From NCBI RefSeq assembly GCF_001045455.1, contig NZ_LFNE01000004.1, positions 124,001 through 188,000 of the forward strand: a stretch of DNA of 64,000 nucleotides, read 5' to 3'. Source of the stretch: Chryseobacterium sp. FH2 (GTDB taxonomy: Bacteria > Bacteroidota > Bacteroidia > Flavobacteriales > Weeksellaceae). This document shows positions 17,878-26,953 of this stretch, one piece after another (positions within the stretch are counted from its first letter, which is position 1; each line of letters opens with the position of its first letter). The notes under the pieces were generated by a model. That model saw nothing but the letters and a program-made list of their open reading frames with translations, was not told the origin of the DNA and did no database searches. The translations under genes were made by a program, and so were the position numbers.

Positions 17878-18489
17878 TTATCCTCCGAATTTGTTAGCAT
17901 AATCTTCCTGAGAAGCTTTGATTACTTTTTTAGCATGTTCAGCTCCGTACACTTCCTGGATTCTACATTTTGCAGGCTCGTCCGGTAAGTTTTTATACGT
18001 CAAGAAATAGTGCATTAATCGTTTCACTTCAGCTTCAGGCAATTCTGAAATATCTCTGAAATGTCCGAAAGCGTGGTCACCAATCATTACTGCTACGATT
18101 TTATCATCAGCTTCACCTCCATCGATCATTTTAAAACCTCCGATTGGAATAGCTTTCATCAATAAACCTCCGGAATGGATATTATGAGAACTCAAAACAC
18201 AGATATCAAGCGGATCATGATCTCCCATAGTAACGTCTGTAGCTCCTCTTTCGACTGCTAAATTCATTACAGCTGTATCACAGTACGTTCTTGGAACGAA
18301 ACCATATAATGCAGGAATAATGTTTGAAAACTTTTGAGGTCTGTCAACCATTAAAAAACCTGTTTCTTTATCTACTTCATATTTGATAGTATCAGAAGGA
18401 ACGATTTCCACGAATACGTTTACAACATTTGGCGCATCTTCTCCTGCAGAAATTCCGTGCCATGGATGTGCTTTAAAATTTGGAATCAT
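17878..18489 (-). CDS. ppa: Soluble inorganic pyrophosphatase (family I)
   Basis: This 203-residue Mg2+-dependent cytosolic enzyme hydrolyses the pyrophosphate released in biosynthesis. The family signature is at residues 90-95 (DHDPLD), with the metal-binding aspartates. It is preceded by FVPRTYCDT and VEIVPSDTIKYEVDKETG. It is somewhat longer than the about 175 residues of the E. coli enzyme. It lies upstream of the membrane pyrophosphatase on the same strand with a terminator between, and 27 bases downstream of a conserved membrane protein gene. Confidence 0.96.
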   Translation of the reverse strand: MIPNFKAHPWHGISAGEDAPNVVNVFVEIVPSDTIKYEVDKETGFLMVDRPQKFSNIIPALYGFVPRTYCDTAVMNLAVERGATDVTMGDHDPLDICVLSSHNIHSGGLLMKAIPIGGFKMIDGGEADDKIVAVMIGDHAFGHFRDISELPEAEVKRLMHYFLTYKNLPDEPAKCRIQEVYGAEHAKKVIKASQEDYANKFGG

Positions 18490-18516
18490 TTATATATTTA
18501 TTTTTTTTTACGTTTA

Positions 18517-19029
18517 TTATGCTACTATTAAAATTTCTCTTCTCAAATCCTCTATCGTCGCCGAAATATAATCATCATCATTCATATAATTTACGATAAA
18601 AATAGTTTTAAACTCTTCAAGATTGGCATTACTCCCTAACCCTTCATATGTTTTGTGAAGCAGGTCTATCAAAGCCAATTTAGAATCAATAATATTTTGC
18701 CATGAATTTTTTCCCAGGTAAAGCTGTTGAGAAGAGTTATATTCAAACTCCTCGTTGATTGTTTTCTCGGTAAGAAAAATGAATTCATGGATGGCTAAAT
18801 CTTTATCAAATCTCTGAATAAGGTTGGAAGGCTTGATTCTTTCCAGAAAGAGAGTCATTCTTTCATAAGCCTGTGCTTTATTCTCAGAATTTGACTTTAC
18901 GGAAAGAAGTTTAATTTCCTGATTTTTAAGATTAATGTAAGAATGTACGAACTGTCTCAGCAAAACCAAAAAGGGTATTGCGATAATTAATGCAAAAGCA
19001 TACGGTAGGTATTCTGAAAAACTAGCCAT
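18517..19029 (-). CDS. Membrane-anchored unknown protein upstream of ppa
   Basis: This 170-residue protein has one N-terminal membrane helix (about residues 8-27) followed by a helical, charged cytoplasmic domain (ERMTLFLERIKPSNLIQRFD, FLTEKTINEEFEYNSSQQLY). I do not know a named function. It looks like the conserved flavobacterial proteins found before ppa, but that is from memory, not a search. It probably shares the ppa transcript. Confidence 0.75.
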   Translation of the reverse strand: MASFSEYLPYAFALIIAIPFLVLLRQFVHSYINLKNQEIKLLSVKSNSENKAQAYERMTLFLERIKPSNLIQRFDKDLAIHEFIFLTEKTINEEFEYNSSQQLYLGKNSWQNIIDSKLALIDLLHKTYEGLGSNANLEEFKTIFIVNYMNDDDYISATIEDLRREILIVA

Positions 19030-19184
19030 AATTGAGGTTGCAAAATTACTAATAATTTGGTACTTTTTGAAGAAGTTTTTAGCAATTCTTCTTTTTTAAA
19101 CTTTAAATTTAATTTTTTACTTTAAAAATGCTCTTCAATACATTTAAATACCATTAATTTGTATTTTAATAAATAAAAACAGAC

Positions 19185-19964
19185 GTGTCTTTCAAAAATT
19201 ATATATCAAAACTGGCTTTCAGCAATACAATGAGCGACAATATTAAAACACTTGTTGCTTTCATTGTCAATTCGAAGAGATACAGTTCAAAGTTTAAAGA
19301 AAACAAGCTGGATTTAAGTAATAATGAAACTTTTGTATATAATTTTAAAAGTAACAGAAAAAAATTCACTCTTTTCTTAAGAACATTTAAAGGCGATATT
19401 GATATTTTCTATGAAATATTCTGGAAGAAAACATATGATAAGCCGTTAAATCTTATTAAAAAAAAACCTGAAATAATTGTTGATTTAGGGGCTCATATTG
19501 GCATGACTTCTATTTATTTTGCGTTGAAATATCCTGATTCCAAAATCATTTCGGTAGAAGCTTCTCTGGAGAATTTTTTACTGTTGGAACAAAACACCTC
19601 TTCATTCAAAAACATACAATGTATCAATGCAGCTGCTTATTTTGAAGACGGAATCGTAAACTTTGGAAATGACGAGCTTTCCTATAACCAAAAAGTTTCT
19701 GAAAAAGGAATTGAAACAGAAGCAATTACGGTAGAGAGTTTAATAAAAAAACATACTTTGGATAAAATTGACTTACTTAAAATTGACATTGAAGGTGGAG
19801 AAATCGAATTATTGAGTAAAAATAATTCGTGGCTGAAAAAAGTAAAAAATATTATCATTGAAATTCATAAACCTTACACCGCAGAAAATTTACAACAAGA
19901 CCTAAAACCATTTGATTTTAAAATAAAATTGGAAGAAGATTCAGTTTTATTCGCAGATAAATAA
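19185..19964 (+). CDS. FkbM family SAM-dependent methyltransferase
   Basis: This 259-residue protein has a Rossmann methyltransferase fold. IIVDLGAHIGMTSIYFA near residue 100 is the SAM-binding motif I, ISVEAS supplies the acidic residue of motif II, and LLKIDIEGGE near 200 is the FkbM hallmark. These enzymes O-methylate sugars, lipids or natural products. No glycan cluster surrounds it, so the substrate is open. The start shown is a GTG; an in-frame ATG at 19230 is an alternative. A hairpin terminator follows. Confidence 0.88.
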   Translation: MSFKNYISKLAFSNTMSDNIKTLVAFIVNSKRYSSKFKENKLDLSNNETFVYNFKSNRKKFTLFLRTFKGDIDIFYEIFWKKTYDKPLNLIKKKPEIIVDLGAHIGMTSIYFALKYPDSKIISVEASLENFLLLEQNTSSFKNIQCINAAAYFEDGIVNFGNDELSYNQKVSEKGIETEAITVESLIKKHTLDKIDLLKIDIEGGEIELLSKNNSWLKKVKNIIIEIHKPYTAENLQQDLKPFDFKIKLEEDSVLFADK

Positions 19965-19969
19965 ACTGG

Positions 19970-19992
19970 AAGCTATGAAATTTTCATAGCTT
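19970..19992 (+). terminator. Terminator of the FkbM gene, overlapping the next gene's end
   Basis: AAGCTATGAAA/TTTCATAGCTT (19970-19980, 19982-19992) continues into a T-run. The stem overlaps the last codons of the convergent minus-strand gene. Confidence 0.75.
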
Positions 19993-20869
19993 TTTTTATG
20001 ATATCTTTTTTAGAATTTAAAATCACGGGATACTTCTGCAATGTCGGGCGAAACCCCCGGAAGAACTCTTCAACAGCAGGAACATCACTCCCTTCAAAAT
20101 CAAAAATTTTATGCTGAATATTTTCAGAAATAATATGATCAATAATTACTGACGAACCGGAAAGTTTAATATGTTCCTTAGCATTAAACGTTCCCAAAAG
20201 AGCCAACGTTTTTACATCAGAATACACTGCAATAAGGTTTATAATCGTTTTATGGTAAAAAAATGCCGTAAGGTTAAGACGGTGCGCTTTTTCGAAATCT
20301 GAAAACGTTTGTAAAAACTGTTGTTTATCCTTTTCATTTTTAGCACCGATTGTGTTTTCAGAAATAAAATGAATTGCTTCTTTCATATTCACTTCCCGAA
20401 CTTCAGAGTTCTGTAAAACTTCTTCGTCAAGCCTTAGTTTTCTTTTTCTTTTTGGAGAATATTTTTGTCTTATATTTTCATAGTTATCAGGATAAATTAG
20501 AAAATTTTGCCTTTGATTTAATAGTTTTGAAAATTTATTTTCAGCATTAAAAGCATAATACCAGATGTTGTATTTCTTCTCAAAAGAATTTAGAAAGGCA
20601 TCGTTCATTTCGACATTATCCTTCTTAGAAAAAATTCCCAGTTGCTGACAAAGTTTTGGATTAATTACCAGCTTAATACATCCAAACTTTCTTTCAAAAG
20701 GAATGGGCATTACCGCCTCATAATCACCAAAAACCAAAATTTCCCAGTTCTTCCCTGAGGTCACATCTAAAAAATCCTTCGTTGCAGAGTATTTTCTCTG
20801 TTCGGAATTTTCTAAACATTCAGTATATTTTTTGAAATTAATTTCGCGATATTTCAATCTTCTAATCAT
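19973..20869 (-). CDS. FemAB/GNAT-like acyltransferase family protein
   Basis: This 298-residue protein has the look of the FemAB/GNAT superfamily. It has a central ENIRQKYSPKRKRKLR, similar to the YK.LP.K.R.NLRKA region of FemAB-like proteins, and a C-terminal IFDFEGSDVPAVEEFFRGF followed by PTLQKYPVI. Members transfer amino acids or acyl groups to cell-wall or lipid acceptors. No catalytic residue can be assigned. Its ATG overlaps the radC stop by 4 bases, so the two are translationally coupled, which is a common but unexplained pairing. Confidence 0.75.
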   Translation of the reverse strand: MIRRLKYREINFKKYTECLENSEQRKYSATKDFLDVTSGKNWEILVFGDYEAVMPIPFERKFGCIKLVINPKLCQQLGIFSKKDNVEMNDAFLNSFEKKYNIWYYAFNAENKFSKLLNQRQNFLIYPDNYENIRQKYSPKRKRKLRLDEEVLQNSEVREVNMKEAIHFISENTIGAKNEKDKQQFLQTFSDFEKAHRLNLTAFFYHKTIINLIAVYSDVKTLALLGTFNAKEHIKLSGSSVIIDHIISENIQHKIFDFEGSDVPAVEEFFRGFRPTLQKYPVILNSKKDIIKKAMKIS

Positions 20870-21543
20870 AATAATCCTTTATCTGAGAAACTAAAATATG
20901 AATCCTGTGTAATAATGAGATGATCTAAAAGCTGAATGTTTAAAATTTTTCCAGCTTCCTTTACTTGTTGGGTAATATCAATATCTTCCCTGCTGGGTTT
21001 TAAGTTTCCTGACGGATGATTGTGTGCAATAATAATCCCTGTTGAAAAATGTTCTAAAGCGATTTTAAATAAAATCCGGATATCTACTATTGACTGGCTG
21101 ATTCCGCCCTGTGTAAGTTGGGAAACATGAAGTATTTTATTACTTTGGTTTAATAAAATTGCCCAAAACTCTTCTGTCCTTAAATCTGACAAATGATTTT
21201 TCAGAATGTTATAAGCGCTTTTACTGCCTGAAATAACAGGCTTTTCTAATACTTCCTGACCGGCTCTTCTTCTGCCAATTTCAAGAGCCGTTGCAATAGA
21301 AATCGCTTTCACTTCACCTATTCCTTTAAATTTCATCAAATCTTTAATGGAAAGCAGGCTTAGCTGATGCCAATTATTATCAACAGAAGCTAATATTTTC
21401 CGAGCTAATTCCACTGCGGTTTCTTCCCTATTTCCGCTTCCCATGATAATTGCCAATAATTCAGAATCAGAAAGTGAGTTTTTACCCTTTAATAAAAACT
21501 TTTCACGAGGTCTGTCGTCTTCTGCTAAGAACTTGATGGACAT
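20866..21543 (-). CDS. radC: RadC family JAMM-domain protein
   Basis: This 225-residue protein has an N-terminal helix-hairpin-helix-like region (MKFKGIGEVKAISIATALEIG, about 69-90) and a C-terminal JAB/MPN metalloprotease-like domain. The zinc motif is H174-x-H176 and D187 in AHNHPSG...SRED. The historical name is DNA repair protein RadC, but the biochemical function remains unsettled. It overlaps the downstream FemAB-like gene by 4 bases. Confidence 0.95.
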   Translation of the reverse strand: MSIKFLAEDDRPREKFLLKGKNSLSDSELLAIIMGSGNREETAVELARKILASVDNNWHQLSLLSIKDLMKFKGIGEVKAISIATALEIGRRRAGQEVLEKPVISGSKSAYNILKNHLSDLRTEEFWAILLNQSNKILHVSQLTQGGISQSIVDIRILFKIALEHFSTGIIIAHNHPSGNLKPSREDIDITQQVKEAGKILNIQLLDHLIITQDSYFSFSDKGLL

Positions 21544-21578
21544 ATTTTAAGATTAGAGGATTAGAATTTAGGATATCA

Positions 21579-22154
21579 TTAATAAAAAGCATACAAAATA
21601 ATGGGTTGCTTTGATTGATCAATGAATTTCGCAGTCTGATTAAAAGCATTTTGAGAAAGCATCGGGCAGCCAAAACTCAAACACGTTTGTCCTGTACTTT
21701 CTGTATCGGGGACACAATAGTAAGAATGCAGAACTATCGCCCTTGACATTGCATTACTGTTTGTAACATCCAGTCCCTGCATACGATACGCTTTTCCAAA
21801 TTTTCCTGTATAGCTTTCGCGGATTTCATATTTTCCTAAAGAGGACTGATGAGAACCGTTAACATTACTGAATTGTAAAGTATTTGAATTTTTCACTACA
21901 GAACCTTCCCCATGAGCAACGATTGCTTTCTGTAAAATTTTATCATTCTTTAAATCGTAAACGAAATAACGATATTTTCCTGAATGTGTTTTAAAATTGA
22001 TAAAAACAGCCACATTCTGATTATAATTTTTCCCTTTTATATAGTTTTTAATCTCCAAAACTTTAGATTGTGGCAAATCATTATTCGTTTCCTGCGCATG
22101 ATATCTGAAGCAGGAAATTGTAAAAAGAAATAATAAAATAAAATTTTTCATCAT
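21579..22154 (-). CDS. Murein L,D-transpeptidase catalytic-domain family protein
   Basis: This 191-residue secreted protein has a signal peptide ending near YHAQ (residue 20). It belongs to the YkuD_2-like group: VLHSYYCVPDTESTG with His, then TCLSFGCPML, where the Cys in S-x-G-C is the expected nucleophile. The role is peptidoglycan cross-linking or trimming, inferred from the family. ATG codons occur at 22154 and 22151. It ends close to radC and begins 12 bases after the LolD-like gene. Confidence 0.85.
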   Translation of the reverse strand: MMKNFILLFLFTISCFRYHAQETNNDLPQSKVLEIKNYIKGKNYNQNVAVFINFKTHSGKYRYFVYDLKNDKILQKAIVAHGEGSVVKNSNTLQFSNVNGSHQSSLGKYEIRESYTGKFGKAYRMQGLDVTNSNAMSRAIVLHSYYCVPDTESTGQTCLSFGCPMLSQNAFNQTAKFIDQSKQPIILYAFY

Positions 22155-22166
22155 CAGGAATTGATT

Positions 22167-22835
22167 TTATTCGATAATCATTCCGTCTTTCATTACCAGT
22201 TTTCTGTCTGTAATTTCTGCAAGATTCGGGTTATGTGTTACAATGACAAAAGTCTGATTGTATTTGTCTCTTAAATCAAAAAATAACCTGTGTAGATCAT
22301 CCGCATTTTTTGAATCCAGGTTCCCGGTCGGCTCATCTGCAAAAATAATTTTCGGGGAATTGATTAAAGCTCTTGCAACCGCTACCCTCTGCGCCTCGCC
22401 TCCCGATAGCTGGTTCGGTTTATGGTGAATTCTCTGTTCTATTTTTAGATCTTCAAATAGCGCATATGCTTTTTCGATAGCTTCTTTTTCATTAGCCCCG
22501 GCAATTTTTGTAGGCAGCAGAACGTTTTCCATAGCCGTAAATTCAGGAAGCAATTGGTGAAACTGAAATACAAATCCAATATTTTGGTTTCTGAATCTAG
22601 AAAGCTGTTTATCATTCATATTAATGAAAGATTCTCCTGCAATGGTGATTTCTGTATTGTATTTACCTGAATTTGAAGGTTGATCCAATGTTCCTAAAAT
22701 CTGTAAAAGCGTAGATTTTCCCGCCCCGGATTCTCCGACGATCGATACTACTTCACCCATTTTTATATTGATATCAACACCTTTCAGTACTTCCAAATTC
22801 CCATAAAATTTATGGACATTTCTTGCTTTAATCAT
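22167..22835 (-). CDS. lolD: ABC transporter ATP-binding protein, LolD-like
   Basis: This 222-residue ATPase has Walker [10 protein letters not shown] at 34-42, a Q-loop near [14 protein letters not shown], signature [15 protein letters not shown], Walker [13 protein letters not shown] and a switch His (VTHN). The sequence is closest to the LolD/MacB group, which drives release of lipoproteins from the inner membrane or drug and peptide export. No permease gene adjoins it, so its partner must be encoded elsewhere. Confidence 0.9.
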   Translation of the reverse strand: MIKARNVHKFYGNLEVLKGVDINIKMGEVVSIVGESGAGKSTLLQILGTLDQPSNSGKYNTEITIAGESFINMNDKQLSRFRNQNIGFVFQFHQLLPEFTAMENVLLPTKIAGANEKEAIEKAYALFEDLKIEQRIHHKPNQLSGGEAQRVAVARALINSPKIIFADEPTGNLDSKNADDLHRLFFDLRDKYNQTFVIVTHNPNLAEITDRKLVMKDGMIIE

Positions 22836-22920
22836 GATTCAAAAATAGTGATTCTAAATAATGATACAAAATGTTTCAAAGTAAACATTTTGTATACTTC
22901 CAATAAATTTGTTTAAACAA

Positions 22921-22948
22921 AAAAACCTCCCGAATCGAGAGGTTTTTT
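22921..22948 (-). terminator. Terminator of pdhC
   Basis: AAAAACCTC (22921-22929) pairs with GAGGTTTTT (22939-22947) and gives a T-run on the minus strand, 22 bases beyond the pdhC stop. Confidence 0.8.
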
Positions 22949-22969
22949 ATTTTATAATTTAGAAAAAAA

Positions 22970-24583
22970 TTACAGTAACAATGTTAATGGATTTTCTAAA
23001 TATATTTTTAATGTTTGTAAGAACTGAGCACCTGTAGCACCATCTACTACTCTGTGGTCACACGCTAATGAAAGTTTCATAGTGTTTCCAACTACTATCT
23101 GACCGTCTTTTACGATTGGTTTTTCAATAATTGCTCCTACTGAAAGGATGGCAGAGTTTGGTTGGTTGATGATACTTGTAAATGTTTCAATTCCAAACAT
23201 ACCCAAATTAGAGATTGAGAATGTAGAACCTTCCATTTCGTTTGCTTTAAGACCTTTAGACTTCGCTCTTGCAGCCATATCTTTCACAGCAGCGGAAATT
23301 TGAGTATAGTTCATCTGATCTGTATTTTTAAGTACAGGGACTACTAATCCGTCAGGAATCGCCACTGCTACCCCAACATTGATATTTCCTCTGTGAATGA
23401 CCTTATCACCCGCCCAGCTGGAATTTACCTGAGGATGTTTTCTTAGAGCAACCGCAGTTGCTTTAATGATCATATCGTTGAAAGAAATTTTAGTGTCCGG
23501 TAAAGAATTGATTTCTTTTCTGGCCTCAATTGCTTTATCCATATTAATCTCTACCATCAGATAATAGTGAGGAGCAGAGAATTTACTTTCAGAAAGTCGT
23601 TTTGCAATGATATTTCTTACTTGTGAATTCGGAGTTTCTGTATCTTCACCCTGTACAAAGCTTAATGCAGCTTGTGCCGCAGGGCTTGCAGCCGGAGCTG
23701 AAGCAGCAGGTTTTGCAGATGGCTGATAATTCTCAATATCTTTTTTAACGATTCTTCCGTTCTCTCCCGAACCCTGAACACTGTGAATGTCAACACCTTT
23801 ATCCTGAGCCATTTTTTTCGCCAAAGGAGAAATTGCAACCCTGTCAGATGATGACGAACTTACCACAGGAGCAGGTTTCTCTTCTGCTTTAGCTTCAGTT
23901 TTTTGTTCGGCAGGTTTTTCTGATGACTGAGGAGCAGCTTTTGGAGCACCAACGGCCGAAACATCTGTTCCTGCAGGACCAATAATTGCTAAAACTGAAT
24001 CTACCGGAGCAGCACCGCCTTCTTCAACACCTTGCTTCAATAATACTCCATTGAATTCAGACTCAAAATCCTGAACCGCTTTATCTGTTTCGATCTCCGC
24101 AAGAAGATCTCCTTCTTTTACTGTATCTCCAACGTTTTTGTGCCATTTTGCCACCTTACCTTCCGTCATTGTATCAGAAAGACGAGGCATTGTAATGATT
24201 TCTACTCCGGCAGGAACTTCCGCAGAAACCTGCTCAACACTGGTAGAATTATTTTCTGTTTTTGATTCTTCTTCAGATTTTTTTTCTTCAGAACCTCCAG
24301 CGTCCGGAGCTGCTGCCCCGCCGGTTAATCCCGAAATATCTTCTCCTTCATTACCAATGATTGCCAAAACAGAATCTACAGCAGCTGCATCACCCTCTTC
24401 TACACCTACGTATAAAAGAGTACCTTCTATTTCAGATTCGAAATCCTGAACTGCTTTATCAGTTTCAATTTCAGCTAAAATATCTCCTTCTTTTACCTTA
24501 TCTCCTACTTTTTTATGCCATTTTGCCACTTTACCTTCCGTCATAGTATCGGAAAGACGCGGCATTGTAATAACTTCTGCCAT
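22970..24583 (-). CDS. pdhC: Pyruvate dehydrogenase E2 (dihydrolipoamide acetyltransferase)
   Basis: This 537-residue E2 core of the pyruvate dehydrogenase complex transfers acetyl from lipoyl to CoA. It has two N-terminal lipoyl domains (about 1-80 and 128-205), each with the lipoylated Lys in EIETDKAVQDFES. Ala/Pro/Glu-rich linkers follow, then a peripheral-subunit-binding domain (about 247-285, ISPLAKKMAQDKG). The C-terminal catalytic domain has DHRVVDGATGAQF near the end, with the active His and Asp. It lies about 100 bases downstream of pdhA and is probably in the same operon. Confidence 0.96.
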   Translation of the reverse strand: MAEVITMPRLSDTMTEGKVAKWHKKVGDKVKEGDILAEIETDKAVQDFESEIEGTLLYVGVEEGDAAAVDSVLAIIGNEGEDISGLTGGAAAPDAGGSEEKKSEEESKTENNSTSVEQVSAEVPAGVEIITMPRLSDTMTEGKVAKWHKNVGDTVKEGDLLAEIETDKAVQDFESEFNGVLLKQGVEEGGAAPVDSVLAIIGPAGTDVSAVGAPKAAPQSSEKPAEQKTEAKAEEKPAPVVSSSSSDRVAISPLAKKMAQDKGVDIHSVQGSGENGRIVKKDIENYQPSAKPAASAPAASPAAQAALSFVQGEDTETPNSQVRNIIAKRLSESKFSAPHYYLMVEINMDKAIEARKEINSLPDTKISFNDMIIKATAVALRKHPQVNSSWAGDKVIHRGNINVGVAVAIPDGLVVPVLKNTDQMNYTQISAAVKDMAARAKSKGLKANEMEGSTFSISNLGMFGIETFTSIINQPNSAILSVGAIIEKPIVKDGQIVVGNTMKLSLACDHRVVDGATGAQFLQTLKIYLENPLTLLL

Positions 24584-24679
24584 AATTTAATTTATTAATT
24601 TGTTAATGTGATGAAGTGATGATAATAAAAGTGAAAGTTAAGAAATAACACACCATATCATCCTATCAGCAAATTATTT

Positions 24680-25681
24680 TTAGTTTTCTAATTTATCTAA
24701 GAACGGATAGTTTTCCTGAGCATAAACGTACTCATAAACTTTATCTGGATCAGGATATGGAGAGTTTTCCATAAATTCAATGCATTCTTCAACAAAATCT
24801 CTGGATTTGTTATCCATAGCTTCCAATTCTTCTTCGGTAGCCCAATTGTTAGTCAAAATTCTTTGCTTAATCAATTCAATTGGGTCATCGTTTTTGTGGA
24901 TAGCTACTTCTTCTTTAGATCTATAAGGTTCAGCATCAGACATTGAGTGACCTCTGTAACGGTAAGTTCTAGCTTCAATAAAAGTAGGCCCGTCCCCTCT
25001 TCTTGCTCTTTCGATAGCTTCGTAAGCAGCTTCAGCTACTTTTTCAGGGTCCATTGCATCTACAGCAAGACAAGGCATTTCGTACCCTAAACCTAGTTTA
25101 TAGATATCCTCGTGGTTTGCAGTTCTTTTAACAGAAGTTCCCATTGCATATTGATTATTCTCAACAACAAAAACTACAGGGAGCTTCCAGTTCATTGCCA
25201 TGTTAAACGTTTCGTGTAGTGATCCCTGTCTGGCCGCACCATCTCCGAAGAAACAGATGTTGACAGCTTTTCTGTCGAAAAATTTATCTGCAAAAGCGAT
25301 CCCGGCTCCTAAAGGAATTTGTCCTCCTACAATACCATGACCTCCATAAAAACGGTGTTCCTTGCTGAAAATGTGCATAGAACCACCCATTCCTCCTGAC
25401 GTTCCCGTTGCTTTACCGCAAAGTTCTGCCATGATTCTTTTAGGGTCTACTCCCATTGCCATTGGATGGATGTGACATCTGTACGCCGTAATCATACTAT
25501 CTTTAGTTAAATCCATTGCATGCGTAAAACCGGCAGGGATAGCTTCCTGTCCGTTATACAAATGTAAAAAACCTCTGATTTTTTGTTTTAGATAAAGAGA
25601 ACGGCATTTGTCTTCAAACCTTCTCCACATTGTCATATCTTCATACCACTTCAGGTATACCTCTTTAGAAAATTCTTTCAT
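24680..25681 (-). CDS. pdhA: Pyruvate dehydrogenase E1 component, alpha subunit
   Basis: This 333-residue TPP-dependent subunit decarboxylates pyruvate together with E1 beta. The TPP/Mg motif begins at GDGAARQG (146-153) and ends at VENNQYAMGT (174-183). The phosphorylation-loop equivalent RYRGHSMSDAEPYRS is present. No E1 beta gene adjoins it in this window; the order pdhA-pdhC with beta elsewhere is seen here directly. The operon reads pdhA then pdhC. Confidence 0.96.
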   Translation of the reverse strand: MKEFSKEVYLKWYEDMTMWRRFEDKCRSLYLKQKIRGFLHLYNGQEAIPAGFTHAMDLTKDSMITAYRCHIHPMAMGVDPKRIMAELCGKATGTSGGMGGSMHIFSKEHRFYGGHGIVGGQIPLGAGIAFADKFFDRKAVNICFFGDGAARQGSLHETFNMAMNWKLPVVFVVENNQYAMGTSVKRTANHEDIYKLGLGYEMPCLAVDAMDPEKVAEAAYEAIERARRGDGPTFIEARTYRYRGHSMSDAEPYRSKEEVAIHKNDDPIELIKQRILTNNWATEEELEAMDNKSRDFVEECIEFMENSPYPDPDKVYEYVYAQENYPFLDKLEN

Positions 25682-25761
25682 GTGTTAGCCTTTGCTTATT
25701 TATTATGAAATAGTTGAGCAAAATTATAAAAAAAACTTTGTTTTTATTGTATACATACCAA

Positions 25762-25790
25762 TTGTTTTTTTGGTTATAGTATTATATTTA
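25762..25790 (+). promoter_or_regulatory. Candidate promoter of the PAP2-BlaI operon
   Basis: TTG at 25762-25764, an 18-base gap and TATATTTA (25783-25790, seven of eight matches to TAnnTTTG) lie 17 bases before the ATG. Confidence 0.4.
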
Positions 25791-25807
25791 CATTATCAAA
25801 CTAGAAT

Positions 25808-26410
25808 ATGGAACAAAAACAGCCCTCACTTGTGCATAAAGTCTCAAAAATCATATCAGATTTTTTCAATCCTCTGGTTTCCCTGTTTATATTTTTTGTT
25901 TATATGAGCGCCAGGCAATATTCTTGGAAAGATTCTTTAATATACTTTCTTCCTATTTTATTAATAGTCATTGTTCCTGTTATCATTTGGATTGTTTGGA
26001 ATGTGAAAACCGGGCGATATACCAATATGGATGTATCTAATCGTATTCAGAGAAAGACTTTATATATATTCATTGCGACATGTGTCATTGCTTATATTGC
26101 TTATAATTATTTCAGAAACGGATATATTGATTTTGTATTATTGTTTGTTTTAATCCTGCTTTTCGCATTACAAGTCAGTAATTTTTTCATTAAAAGCTCC
26201 ATGCATACGGCTTTTAATATATTTGTAGCTGCATTATTCTTTGCTTTAAACTGGAAAATGGGAATTATCTGGCTGGGAATTGCTGCTTTGGTAGGAATTA
26301 CAAGGGTTGTTTTGAAAAGACATACTCCAAAAGAAGTATTAATGGGTGCTGCAATAGCTTTTACGGTATCTTTTATTTACTTATATTGCAATATACAATT
26401 TCAACATTAA
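25808..26410 (+). CDS. PAP2-superfamily membrane phosphatase-like protein
   Basis: This 200-residue integral membrane protein has about six helices. The phosphatase motifs are partly kept: SSMHTAFN near 131 (the S-x-x-H motif with catalytic His) and TRVVLKRHTPKEVLMG near 167 (R...H...), where the usual final Asp is Glu. PAP2 enzymes dephosphorylate undecaprenyl pyrophosphate or phosphatidic acid at the membrane. The first typical KxxxxxxRP motif is not obvious, so activity is uncertain. It lies 9 bases before the BlaI-like regulator, in one operon. Confidence 0.78.
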   Translation: MEQKQPSLVHKVSKIISDFFNPLVSLFIFFVYMSARQYSWKDSLIYFLPILLIVIVPVIIWIVWNVKTGRYTNMDVSNRIQRKTLYIFIATCVIAYIAYNYFRNGYIDFVLLFVLILLFALQVSNFFIKSSMHTAFNIFVAALFFALNWKMGIIWLGIAALVGITRVVLKRHTPKEVLMGAAIAFTVSFIYLYCNIQFQH

Positions 26411-26419
26411 GAATTTTAT

Positions 26420-26893
26420 ATGAAAATAAATCATCTTACCTCTGCAGAAGAAAACTTGATGAAATTATTCTGGAAGCTGAATTCCTTTTATTTAAAAGAT
26501 ATAATGGAACAGCACCCTGAGCCTAAACCACACCAAAATACAGTTTCTACATATTTGAAAATATTGGTTGAAAAAGGTTATTTGTCGACCGAAAAAGAAG
26601 GAAGGATCTTCAAATACACAGTTATTGTTCCTTTCGATGAATACAAGAAATTTTTATTAAAAGAGCTTTCACAGAATTTTTTTGATAATTCAGGAAAAGA
26701 AATCTTAGAATTTTTATTGAATGAAAAATTAATATCTCAGGATGATTTGAAAGGCTATTTTGACCTTAGGATTGAACTTAAACCAACAAAAAGTAAAGAG
26801 TCAAAACGCGAATTCGAGTATGCTAATGAAATATTAAATCCTAAAAAAGATAAAAAAGGTAAAGACAAGAAGAAAAAAAAGAAAAAGGAATGA
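26420..26893 (+). CDS. BlaI/MecI/CopY-family repressor with lysine-rich tail
   Basis: This 157-residue protein has the winged-helix of BlaI/MecI at residues 5-75 (LTSAEENLMKLFWKL, QNTVSTYLKILVEKGYLSTEKEG). Usual members are about 120-130 residues and are inactivated by a BlaR1/MecR1 sensor protease encoded next door. Here no BlaR1 is present, and the C-terminus is an extension ending in about 20 mostly Lys residues (KKDKKGKDKKKKKKKE). It is likely to regulate its own operon with PAP2. A clean terminator follows. Confidence 0.85.
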   Translation: MKINHLTSAEENLMKLFWKLNSFYLKDIMEQHPEPKPHQNTVSTYLKILVEKGYLSTEKEGRIFKYTVIVPFDEYKKFLLKELSQNFFDNSGKEILEFLLNEKLISQDDLKGYFDLRIELKPTKSKESKREFEYANEILNPKKDKKGKDKKKKKKKE

Positions 26894-26910
26894 AAATTAT
26901 TTCTATAAAC

Positions 26911-26940
26911 AAAAAGCATTACATATTTGTAATGCTTTTT
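26911..26940 (+). terminator. Terminator of the PAP2-BlaI operon
   Basis: A perfect 12-bp stem, AAAAAGCATTAC/GTAATGCTTTTT (26911-26922, 26929-26940). It also serves the convergent lectin gene. Confidence 0.85.
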
Positions 26941-26953
26941 CTATTAAAAATTG

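Noticed and set aside
24138..24449. 103-residue plus-strand frame inside pdhC
   Set aside because: It is antisense to the lipoyl domains and Ala/Pro linkers, with no start signal or family.
26840..26893. Frameshift in the poly-lysine end of the BlaI-like gene
   Set aside because: The A-run is in frame with a normal stop and terminator, so the tail reads as genuine, though a sequencing error cannot be fully excluded.
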